Below, one piece after another: positions 13,319 to 23,425 of a DNA stretch of 64,000 bases. Under the pieces are notes generated by a model that searched no databases, had not been told where the DNA came from, and saw only the letters and a program-made list of their open reading frames with translations. Source of the stretch: Todiramphus chloris collaris (Eukaryota > Chordata > Aves > Coraciiformes > Alcedinidae); NCBI GenBank assembly GCA_025345505.1, contig JANVCC010000021.1, positions 25,833,908 to 25,897,907 on the forward strand. Direction: 5' to 3'. A program made the position numbers and the translations under genes. Every line of letters begins with the position of its first letter. The stretch's first letter is position 1.

Positions 13319-15146
13319 CCCCGTCTATTTACATGTACATATGCAGAAGGGAAAGAAAGTGTGTTAAATATATAGGACCAAATTACATTATTTCAGGAAG
13401 CCAGAGTAAGCCATGATGTATAATTCAATCGTGAGCTTTAATAAAAACTGGTCTGCAGATCAATGCAAATATTTGAAGAATAAATTTTGTAACTCTACCA
13501 TGGACAGAATACCTATCCAGGACCCATTTCTATAGTGCAATAGATTTCTGTCAGTATCATTTTAAAATGTCACATCAAACTGATTTTTTGAAGTCTAACA
13601 GAGGAGTAATAATTTCCTTGTTATGGTTTCACATTTTCCATATCTTTCCCTATGCTCATAGTCAGTAAATGAACAATGCATGTTATGCTAGTGAAGTCTC
13701 CAGAATTTCTTTTCCTATTCTCCCTCTGGAAAATTGTTGGGTTTATCTTTATCTATCATTCTCAGTGTTAGCTATGACTCTAACTCAGTGTTTTGCATAA
13801 TGAACCGCACTGAGGAAATACAGCAAATGTCAGTGACTCAGACAGTAATGATGCATTTCTCATCAGCTGTTTTCTTGATGACAAACTTTGCTTTCAGAAG
13901 TAAAGCTGTTTTTGGAGAATAACTTGTGTCCATAGTTATGTGTGGGAAACAGAATATCTGCTCCATAGTTTTAACCTCTTTTTATAAACTACATTATAAC
14001 CTGTAGTAACATCATCAAACCTAAGCAAATCCTTCTGAAATGCCACAGGTGTGATCATATGCCAGAATAAAAATTATCCTGTCAGTTTAAGGCAAATGAA
14101 GTAAAAAAATGTAAGGGTTCAAACTGAAGTGTTCTCACATAAATGTTTTTACTGTTTTATATCTTTTCACTGGCCAATCAGTTTAATTTTGTTGGACAAA
14201 AGTAGGGGACACAAAAGACCTGTACCATGGGGACAGCCTGGAGGAATATTGGATGGTGAGAGAAACTTGAGAGAGTGGTAAGTTGTCTAGCAAGGTGTGT
14301 CCTGGGAACATAGCTCGTGTTCCACCAGTTTGGGAAGCTGTATGGTAGGACCAGAACAAGAAAAGATCTCTTAATGTAACTTTTAGTCATGTAAGGAGGA
14401 TCTCCTTTTTGGAAGCATTCTTATGGAAATATTCACATATATCCTTGTTATACAATCAAAATTGACCAAAGGTATGTTGGCACATCTGAGAGTCAAATAG
14501 AAAGCATGAAATAATAATTAAAAAGAAATAAATAAAAGTGCTTTCTAGATAGCTTAATACCTTTTGCAAACTCTCTTTACATCTTCATCTTCCACTTATG
14601 TCCATTTGAAAAGTCACAACTGATCTTCGCATCAAGAATAGTAGTAGAAAATTTTTGAACTTTGGAACCTTAATCACTGAAGCCGTATCCACTGTTTATC
14701 AGTGTGGCTTATAAGATTAAATGATATTTTTCAGAGTAATTCTTATGATCTACGGTATGTTTTATGATATCATATCAAATGATTTTCATAGAGGTCCATA
14801 CCCCTGGTGAATAGAAACCAGGAGGCTAAGTTTGAAGGTTGATTCTGCTATTCACTCATCTTAGCTTTGGGAAGTCTGCGTCTTCACATCAAGTAGCATA
14901 TTAGGATTTCCTTAACTATAGATTTTGCCTCTGGGCCTTATCAGTTGTGTCTCATAAAGCGTGCTTTGGTTCATACTCGTTAAGCAGCTGAACACCGTTT
15001 AAACAAATATCCTTTCATGGATGGTCATCTTCATTCCAGGTTTTGGAAACCAATAACCAAGAAAGGAAGAAATACATTTTAATTTCCAGTACTGTATATA
15101 TGGGTAAGTATATTAAAATAACTAAACCAACATTGGTCCTCCATGT

Positions 15147-15181
15147 TAATATCCTTCGTCTGTGCTGTAGGAAGGATATTA
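15147..15181. other. 11-bp perfect inverted repeat (short hairpin)
   Basis: TAATATCCTTC at 15147-15157 pairs perfectly with GAAGGATATTA at 15171-15181 across a 13-base loop. Alone this is weak; inverted repeats of this size occur by chance in tens of kilobases of AT-rich DNA. Confidence 0.7.
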
Positions 15182-16199
15182 GTTGTTGTGCTTTAATGTC
15201 CTACTCTAATGAAAAAATAAAATGATTTTTTTTCAACAATATTGTAATTAAGCCTTTTTAGTGCTATATATCCTAAAGAGTAGCTAATGCTAAGAAGTTC
15301 CTACCTCAGAAAACTTACAAATCAACTTTGATACTAATGTGCATAATTTTTGAACAAGATAGTTACTGTATTCCAGGTAGTCAACATGTCTTGTTAGGGA
15401 TCAAACATTTATTTTAATCAAACAAATCTTTGTTTTCTCCCCCTATGCAGTGTTATATATCTGTGCCGAGTCTGAGATTAAAAGATCATGGTCTAAGCAA
15501 AACAATTAAACATTTGTTCTACTGTACCCCTACTTGAAAAAGAAGAGCTTCTCTGTGAAAGAAAAACAACAAATTCACAATAATTTTGAGATAGGATGCA
15601 GTGATCTGATAGAGATGAAATGCACCCCTTTCACTCTATTCAAACGTTAGGGTATCTAATACAAATGTTATTTTCCAGTAACTGAAATAACTCATTTACC
15701 CACAGCTCTAGAAAACCATGAGCGCAAGTCTCTTTCAGGTACTGAGGTAGCTTTCACTAGCTATTTTCATGAGACACTAAAGGCTTTGTACTGTGACTGT
15801 TGTCTTCTTCCTATAATGACACTTTTCAAGGGCTGCATGAAAGCAAATAGTACTTTGGGGTATTATTTTTATTTCCTTATATTTTAATATCATATTTATA
15901 TTAGCAGTCTGTATTGTAAATTTTGCAGTTGCATTTTCATTTCCATTTAAATTGAATTTATAGATATTTTTAATATATGTATTTTGGATATTGTATGTTA
16001 TGTTATTATTAGGTGCAGTTTACCTATAAAGTCATCCTCTATCTTACACTTGCTGTTTCATATATTTCATAAGTCTCTCTTTTGTTTCATTTTGGTTATG
16101 TTACTGTTAACTTTTCAAGAAACTTAATATAAAATGTTTTATATGACTTTTACTCTCTGTTTGTAAAAATTAGCAATGATTTAAAACCTTGAAGCAAAC

Positions 16200-16780
16200 A
16201 GGAGTCGTTCTGCCCTAAGAAAGAAAAGCCAGGGAACAAGAGCCACTTCACAGACATAAGGCAAAGAAGCCATCCTTAAATTCCGTCCTATTGATCATAT
16301 AGAGCAGCCTCAAATTGATTGAAGGGACTCAGCCAAAATAGGAAGTTCTTGTGGTGAGACGGCTGATACGGTCAGGCTGGAAAACCTCTCAACTGCTTCC
16401 TGTGGTCACCCAAATTCCAGGGCCTTGCCGAACCAGAGGACACTCTGAATAAAGGATTTCTTAGAATTTGCTCTGCCGTACTCAGGGGCTCTGCAAACGG
16501 CATGTGACTCAATCCTGGATGATTTCAGTTCCTTGAGCAAACTAAGATAAAGTAGAAAAAATGTTTCCCTGCTTACCCTGGAAAGATTCCCATGAATAAG
16601 AGGTACTGCAGTCAAGGAAAATGTTCTGTGTAGACTTGCTGAAATTTTGGTGGTATAGCAGCCTCCAGCTTCAACTGGCTTCAGCATGAAGAAGAGAGAA
16701 GCTGTACTGACACCTGTTATTGCATATTCTTCATATGGACATGTCAATATTTTGAGTTCGAGAATTAAAATCACATTTAT
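16200..16780. other. GC-richer block, candidate conserved noncoding element
   Basis: This block is less AT-rich than its surroundings, has several CpG sites and lacks low-complexity runs. A 122-codon frame on the minus strand (16406-16774) crosses it, but the translation shows no domain that I recognise, and there is no clear splice context. I infer an unusual, possibly constrained, noncoding segment or a diverged old repeat. Confidence 0.25.
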
Positions 16781-18289
16781 TTTTAAAAGTCATCTGTGAA
16801 AAGGATATAAGACATAACTTTCAAGATATCAGGTGATACCTCAAAGCACTGAACATGCTGAAGTTTACAGTTCTTGATAGCAGGCACAGGTGAAAAGACA
16901 ATGATTCTCACCTGTATTGTGTAATTAGACTCCGAATGAAGAAATACCTACTACTCCATTGCCAAGATGTTGCTGCAAAGAACTATCCTATTTACAGGAC
17001 CTGGGCCATAGCATGTTCAGGTCTGTACCTTGATTCACAAGCATTAGACTCTGCTCTAAACAAACAAGCAGAGCAGATAAAGGTAATGTTATAATCTCCT
17101 CTATTCAAGAGAGAAACTAAGCTGCAAAAACATTTCCCTGAAGTCACTCTGCAGAGTTGGAAAAAATCTGGTCCTTGGGTGTCCTAGAGCAGGACTGTCA
17201 AACCTGCTGTTTCAGTACTCAATCTCCAGTCTATCTTACTGGATTGCAGGTAGCAGGATCTCTCTGGAAATCTTTTCCTTTGGAAATCTAGAACAACGTC
17301 AAGATATCTTGCCCTTTCTCTAACCTCTTTCTGTCATATTTTTACTAATGCTATTCCAGATGCATACAGATGCCTTTTGCCTACTGCTATTATGTAGTTT
17401 TTGCGATGTGTGCTCAGTGTGTGAAATACAAACTATGAAGTATTTAACTCCAGCATCTAGTGTGACAGAATAAGATGCAAACTTACTTAATTTTAGGCAC
17501 CTAGCTCTTATGAGGAAGATATGACCTAATCTTTTTCAAAACCAGGTGCTTGCCCGAGTTCTGATAAATTCAGTGGAGCATATACACACATCTTTCAGAG
17601 GTGATCTATTTCACTTAAACCAACTGCTTATGCTAATCACAGCAGCTCTCCTGGTAAATAAAAGAGAACACCAAGGTGCTGGATCAGTGCCAGAAGCTAG
17701 GCTCCTTCACGCATATAGATGTTGGAGAAATCTACATGGAGAGGTCTAGAGCAGAGCCAGAGAACATTGAGAAAAATCATAGTTTAAACATTGAGAAATC
17801 AGAGTTTCAGTGATCAACCTTCTCCCTGACCCTCTTTCATTTAGCAACGTAGACACATTCAGTAGATTCATTGCCTGTTTTCCTAAGGTTCATTTCATGA
17901 CTCAACACCTTCTTTCAACTTTCAACACCTCCTTCACCTATATATGTAAAGAAAAAAGTGAGACAATTGCTTGTAAATCTGAATTTAGATGCTCTGAATT
18001 GCCTCTTGCAGAATTTTCCTCTTACCTCTTGAATTGCCTTTACCAGGTCCTCTTCATAGGAGAAGGTGCCTCATCATTTGATGTGATGAGTACCCTGGGT
18101 TCCACTCCAAGAACCTAACTCTCAGATGGTCACAGTTATCACAGTTCTTAGATGCATGTTCTTAATTCAGTATTTTCAGTTCTGTTCATGAAATTTGTAG
18201 GCATTGCTATGCTCAGCATCACAATTTGAACTTTTTTTTCTGTCTTGAAACACAGATGTGGGCAGTTATATATGAGCTGGGGTTTTGTG

Positions 18290-18319
18290 TTTGTTTTTGT
18301 TTGTTTGTTTGTTTGTTTT
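18290..18319. repeat. (GTTT)n microsatellite
   Basis: About seven GTTT-type units occur, with one longer T run inside. It is a simple repeat. Confidence 0.93.
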
Positions 18320-18424
18320 CACTCTGTGACAGTTTGCAGACATTTGAACTGTAAAAAATCTAAATGCTTGCTTATGAACTGGCCTCCAGTTCCTCTGAGT
18401 CTTCTTGTAAATATAGTGGCTATC

Positions 18425-18443
18425 TTTTTTTTTTTTTTTTTTT
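18425..18443. repeat. poly(T) run, 19 bases
   Basis: An uninterrupted T homopolymer. Its length may be unreliable in the assembly. Confidence 0.95.
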
Positions 18444-18807
18444 GTAAGCTATTATACATGTGAAACATGCCTGATCAGATTGTTCATAAGGGAAAAGATG
18501 ACTGGTCTTTGCCAATGGTGACTGATTTCTTTCCACACCCCATCTTGATGAAATTCTTTTTTACTGGATACAGTACTTAAAGTAAATTTTATAAGTATAG
18601 TTTTTGACCCAAATGCTGGTTCTGTCGCCCTTGCAACACAGAAACAGTACAATAAGAGAATTTTCAATGCAGCCTTGTAGTATGCTACAAAGACGTCAGT
18701 TCAGCCTCTATAGTGGAAATTGTGCTCAGAAAGAATGTCAGACTGAGCTAGTTCAGTTTGGCCAATTTCATTTTGAAAAGTAATCTCTTGGGCTACTGTT
18801 TTTTCAG

Positions 18808-19190
18808 GTTATTGGGGCTGTTTAGTCTGGAGAAGACTGAGAGGGCATCATATTAATGTTTACAAGTATCTGATGGGTGGGTGTCAAGTAGAAGGGGCCA
18901 GACTCTTTTCAGGGGTGCCCTGTGATAGGACAATGGGCAATGGTCACAAACTGGAACACAGGAAGCTCCACCTGAACATGAGAACAAACTTCTTTACTGT
19001 GGGGTTGACAGAGCACTGGAAGAGGCTGCCCAGCAGCAGGTTGTGGAGTCTCCTTCTCTAGAGACTTTCAAAGCCTGCCTGGGTATGTTCCTGTGTGGCC
19101 TGTCCTTGGTGATCTTGAGATGGCAGGGGACTTGGACTCAAAGATCTCCAGAGGTCCCTTCCAAGCCCTACCATTCTATGATTCTATGAT
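18808..19190 (+). mobile_element. CR1 LINE 3' fragment, best preserved in the window
   Basis: About 380 bases match the avian CR1 3' region from end to end. The order is: 'gggctgtttagtctggagaa'; the end of the reverse transcriptase reading frame ('gatgggtgggtgtcaag', 'ggggccagactctttt', 'aacacaggaagctccacctg', 'agagcactggaagaggctg'); the untranslated 'gtggagtctccttctct'; 'ctccagaggtcccttccaa'; and a doubled ATTCTATG tip. Frames at 18873-19061 and 19093-19284 are remnants or shadows of the element and not host genes. It is 5'-truncated and dead. Confidence 0.96.
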
Positions 19191-20075
19191 TTCAAGAGCT
19201 ACTGATCTTCCATCTGGAAGCAGCAGGAATGCAGGGATTATGGATGGAAAAGTTCCACAGAAGGTCTATGGAAATGTTGCTTGAAGGAGACTATAAACTA
19301 CAGGATCTTGGTATGATTGCCCTCACAGAGCAGGTGCAGTGACTTTCTCACTAAAGAATAAAAAAATTACACAATCTCTAGCTTTCTTTTCAAGAACATC
19401 CTCTGAAGGTTGATAGGAGGCAATTTGCCCTGAGGGAAATGAGTGACCATACTTGCTCAAACTTTTCTTCCTGCAATAATTTTTGACAAGAGTGTGGTTT
19501 GCTGAAAGTCTGAATTGATGTTGATGAAGCAAATGAAGTGAGTGGAAAATATATACTCCAGCTACAAAATGAGAATCAATGACAACAGAATTTGCCCTCT
19601 CCTCAGTGTAACTGCTGTGCAAGTGATTCATCCTGAACTACAAGCTTGTCCTAGTCATTCAGAGGGAATACCAATGTCTCACTTCCAAATTATTACTCAG
19701 AATTGAGTAAGAGGAAATCCCTGCTTAGGAGTGGGGTGGATATAATAGAATTACATCTCAGAACAGCTTGGCAGAATGGAAAAGCTTTGTCTTGGATTTA
19801 ATATGACTCTGAAATATTTAATGAGTTGAGTTGTATCATGAAGTGAATAAGGATGAGAAGAAAATCATTTGGGTAAGGTCCAAAATGCAGCATGCCTGAA
19901 TATGGGCTGGGCTTCCCCATCATCATGCAGAATATGGTAGTTTCCCCTCAGAAAAGTTGTTCTGTTTTTTTTTTAAGTAACTTTAAAAAGCCAAGCTTTC
20001 AAGAAGACTGCTTAGTGAGGATCAGCTGCAGTCTATTTTTGGTCTTCTTCAAGAAACAAACTTTTTGTTTATTTG

Positions 20076-20117
20076 TTTGGGGTTTCTTGGTTTGGGGTTT
20101 CTTGGTTTGGGGTTTCT
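20076..20117 (+). repeat. 15-bp minisatellite, 2.8 copies, GGGG-containing
   Basis: The unit TTTGGGGTTTCTTGG is repeated perfectly two times and then for 12 further bases. Each unit brings one GGGG run, and a GG pair lies in each spacer. Three regularly spaced G4 runs and extra GG pairs could support a guanine quadruplex on the + strand. It resembles telomere-type sequence only superficially, since vertebrate telomeres are TTAGGG. Confidence 0.95.
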
Positions 20118-20884
20118 GTTTGTTTTCCTTCTTTTTCAACATCAAACAAATCCCAGTTGCACAGCATGATGGCAAAGGCTGAAGGACAGCTTTGGTCTGA
20201 CACCAATACCACATCTACACTTCTGCTGCAACAGACAGAATCCAATATTTGTACTTCTAGAAAAAGTATATAATAAAATATATTGCTCAGTGTTTATCTG
20301 GAATTAGGTTGCATAAAATAGTAGGCAATTACTGCACCAGAATTTTTGGCTGCTTCTGTGCTTTGGGAAATCTGGCAAAAACCTTCTACACGTTTCCCTT
20401 CCCACAGTAATTATTACTGTGTTTCCAGCATTAAGATGATTTATGTGGATATTTATGTGTACTTGGAACACGGTGCAAAGAATCTGAATGCATAGATTCT
20501 GTTTTCCCATATTACCTATTTGTCATAGGCTTGGGCAAATGGCAACTTTGCTTTCTGCACTTCACTTTCCCCACCTATGAAATGTGGGATCTGAAGGATT
20601 ATGATGGGTGGCAAATATTCATACCACTATGACAGAAGCATAAAAGCACAACCAAGGTACCAAATAACATTACATAGGCAAATAAGATTGAAGCTGAATT
20701 GTACTGTTTCTTACTTGGCTGCATGAGTTGCATATGTTGCAGATGACTGATTATACGAATTATAGAGAAAGCTTCAAAAAACCCTCAAAAAACCAACAAG
20801 TTGCTTTTCATGGTGGCAAACTGTCTGGAAAGTGAGATTTGAATAGAATTATTTCTGTTAATTGAACGGGAATAACCATTATAG

Positions 20885-20903
20885 AAAAAAAAAAAAAAAA
20901 AAA
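20885..20903. repeat. poly(A) run, 19 bases
   Basis: An uninterrupted A homopolymer with no recognisable retroposon next to it. Confidence 0.95.
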
Positions 20904-22023
20904 TCCCAGTTATACGAGAGCCCCATCTCATGGAGCTAAGAATCTGTATAAAGGGGAGTAATTGAGAAGATTCCAGGATTACCTGGATTAAGAACATGAT
21001 GGTTTTAATTAAATTGTGGAACTTTATATATGTAAAGCAGAATGATTGCTGCTCATATCTGCAATCCAACAGGGAAACCACATTTACGTTATGACCCAAG
21101 GTCCAGTTTCCTGAAGGGACACATAGGCCCAGTTTTGTAGCTCATGCTCAAGGGATTGTTCCTTCATGCCTTAAGACTCGTTCTCTCCATATTTGTGTCT
21201 TCTCTAGTACATTTATACCTGCTTCGGTGCACTGCAGCAATAGCTGCTATCTTGGGAGGTGTGAGCAGCCTGACTTCTATACCTATGCCCATGAGGAATC
21301 CTCAGACTAATCCTCAAACTAATAATTTCTTTACCTAAAGCTCCGGAGGGCTCAGTCTGATAAACTTCACCTCAGCAAGCAGATCCCATGATAGTCGAAC
21401 AAAGAGAAGTAAGATCTCCCCTTAGTTTGGCTTTAGCCTGAACATGCTGACACAAGTGCTAATGCTTTCACAGTACTGAGCTGCAAAGTAGAACATGTTG
21501 GTTTTGTCTTTATATATATATATATAATTTTACACTGAGAAAAAACTTTAGTTTCCCATTTTTCCCTAACAGGTTAGAAAGATGCAGCTGTAGCTGGAAG
21601 TCCAAACTTGGGAAAGATTCAAAGCTGTACGTTTCTGAGCATAGCTGGCCATCCACTTCTCTTTATACTCAAGATTCCTCCATTCCTGAACTTCTACACA
21701 AACAATCACATCAATCACATCTCCTTAGAAGTAACACTCATGTATTTCTTCTCTTGTAATCTGAAAACGCTCTACTTGTAAACCCTTCGTCATCTAACAT
21801 TTTTTTTAATGTAGTAAGAAATTGGTTCTGTTACATACTTTCTTGATTAAAAGAATACAATGTAGTCTTCAAGTTCACATTTGTTTTTACAAAACATAAA
21901 AATAATTGTTAAATACAGTTATGATAGCTTGTATTAGAAACATCTCAGATAGACAATTCAATTGTTATGGAAACACATCCTCTGGTGTTTTTTGTATCCA
22001 GGCAAATCTGCAAGCTAAATATT

Positions 22024-22042
22024 GGGGGGGGGGGGGGGGGGG
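22024..22042 (+). repeat. poly(G) run, 19 bases
   Basis: Nineteen consecutive G residues in AT-rich DNA. Runs this long are rare and can form intramolecular quadruplexes. They are also poorly sequenced, so the exact length is uncertain. Confidence 0.95.
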
Positions 22043-23030
22043 AAACCAACCAGCTTTTTGTAACTTACATACATACTTACATACAGATTTTTACTAGGAT
22101 CTTACATTTCTTGAAACCACTTCAATAATAATAATTCTACCAAAATTCAGCAAGCAAATGTCCATTTCAGATCTGTAAGAAGTTTGTTTGAGAAGGAGAT
22201 TTATGTAATAGCTTATATAATCTAAACCATGAACACTGAATTTCTCAAGTCTTTCCTGGACTCTAAAGGAAAAAAAAAGAAATGAGTAACCAGTCTTCTT
22301 TGCAGGTGGGGGAAGGGGAAGAGGGGAAGACAGAGGAGGATTATGCCACAAGCTCTCTCTTGAGTATTTGCCTGAGGTCTCACTGTAAATATCTTTTCTA
22401 AAAACATTAATTAATGAACTAAAGTAGAGTAGGATTGGGACAATGTGCCTGTGCTATGTGATTTCCTTATTTATATGTTTTTTGACTGAAATTTGCAATA
22501 AATGTGTCTCATTTTTTTGTTTGCTTTTGTTTTTGTTATAGTAAATGTTCAGCATTTTGTGTCATGATGGGAATTTTAATGAATGCAAAACAAAAGCATT
22601 AGTGAGGGGTAATGCCCAGTATATGAATCAGGTAGGTACATGTATTCATTAGCACTGATTACTAACACTCTTTCATGCTATTGTACATCGTAATGTGGGT
22701 CAATCAGATACACCACAAAAAGACTTATAAAAGAGTTACTGACACTTTTCATGTTCACTTCCAACTCTGGATTGATCCAAAGTTTGTTCATAAAAATGCT
22801 GGTGTAATCTTAGACCAGAACACCAGAGCTTCCACTCTTTTTCACAAGTACAGCCCTCTTGAGGGGTTTAGAAATGTAAGTGCCCAGAAGAAATGGGTCC
22901 TGAAAAGAGTCTGCTCTGAACAGCAACCTTTACACATGTCACAAGTGAAGGAATGTTTGTGCCTACCCATGGGGAATTAACTACTTCCCCTTGCAGCCTG
23001 GCCACTTCAAAGATAAAGTAGCAGCAGATC

Positions 23031-23213
23031 TCTTTTTTCTTTTCTTTTCTTTTCTTTTCTTTTCTTTTCTTTTCTTTTCTTTTCTTTTCTTTTCTTTTCT
23101 TTTCTTTTCTTTTCTTTTCTTTTCTTTTCTTTTCTTTTCTTTTCTTTTCTTTTCTTTTCTTTTCTTTTCTTTTCTTTTCTTTTCTTTTCTTTTCTTTTCT
23201 TTTCTTTTCTTTT
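23031..23213. repeat. (TTTTC)n pentanucleotide array, left of gap
   Basis: About 36 nearly perfect TTTTC units run straight into an assembly gap, so this is a minimum length. The + strand is all pyrimidine. Long open frames on both strands here (Phe/Leu/Ser repeats on +, Lys/Arg/Glu repeats on -) are products of the repeat. Confidence 0.98.
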
Positions 23214-23313
23214 NNNNNNNNNNNNNNNNNNNNNNNNNNNNNNNNNNNNNNNNNNNNNNNNNNNNNNNNNNNNNNNNNNNNNNNNNNNNNNNNNNNNNNN
23301 NNNNNNNNNNNNN
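23214..23313. other. Assembly gap of 100 N
   Basis: Exactly 100 undetermined bases lie inside the pyrimidine array. A round 100 is a common placeholder for a gap of unknown size, so the true distance between the flanks is not known. The repeat unit differs on the two sides (TTTTC left, CCCTTT right), so the hidden segment includes a change of unit. Confidence 0.99.
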
Positions 23314-23425
23314 TCTTCTCTTTTTTTTTCTTCTTTTCTTTCTTTTCTTTTTCCTTCCCTTTCCCTTTCCCTTTCCCTTTCCCTTTCCCTTTCCCTTTCC
23401 CTTTCCCTTTTCCTTTCCCTATTTA
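23314..23425. repeat. Irregular pyrimidine tract and (CCCTTT)n hexanucleotide array, right of gap
   Basis: After the gap come about 35 bases of irregular C/T sequence, then about 11 CCCTTT units to near 23420. The whole stretch is pyrimidine on the + strand. With the array left of the gap it makes one homopyrimidine block of at least 390 bases, including the placeholder. Confidence 0.96.

Larger units (their letters stand above)
10263..16199. other. AT-rich unique DNA, no gene seen
   Basis: About 5.9 kb with no identifiable gene. Notable small items are a perfect 12-bp tandem duplication at 10925-10948, an A-rich run at 13283-13318 and an 11-bp stem at 15147-15181. Open frames stay under 100 codons (the longest is 96, at 12724-13014 on the minus strand), with no recognisable motif. 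Confidence 0.55.
16781..18807. other. Unique DNA, no gene seen
   Basis: There are open frames of 67 codons (17546-17749) and 102 codons (17810-18118) on the + strand. Neither shows a known motif, and lengths of this order are expected by chance. Two T-rich low-complexity runs near 18.29 and 18.43 kb are listed separately. Confidence 0.5.
19191..22990. other. Unique DNA with several simple repeats, no gene seen
   Basis: Apart from the simple repeats listed separately, this region has no recognisable content. The longest frames are 102 codons (19323-19631, minus), 104 codons (20785-21099, minus) and 101 codons (22675-22980, plus). They have no motif that I know. A purine-rich patch with many GGGG runs lies at about 22262-22342. 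Confidence 0.5.

Noticed and set aside
18873..19284. Two + strand frames of 62 and 63 codons
   Set aside because: They are parts of a dead CR1 LINE.
20076..20117. Interstitial telomere-like repeat
   Set aside because: The unit is a 15-mer with GGGG and not TTAGGG; resemblance to GGGGTTTT ciliate telomeres is coincidental.
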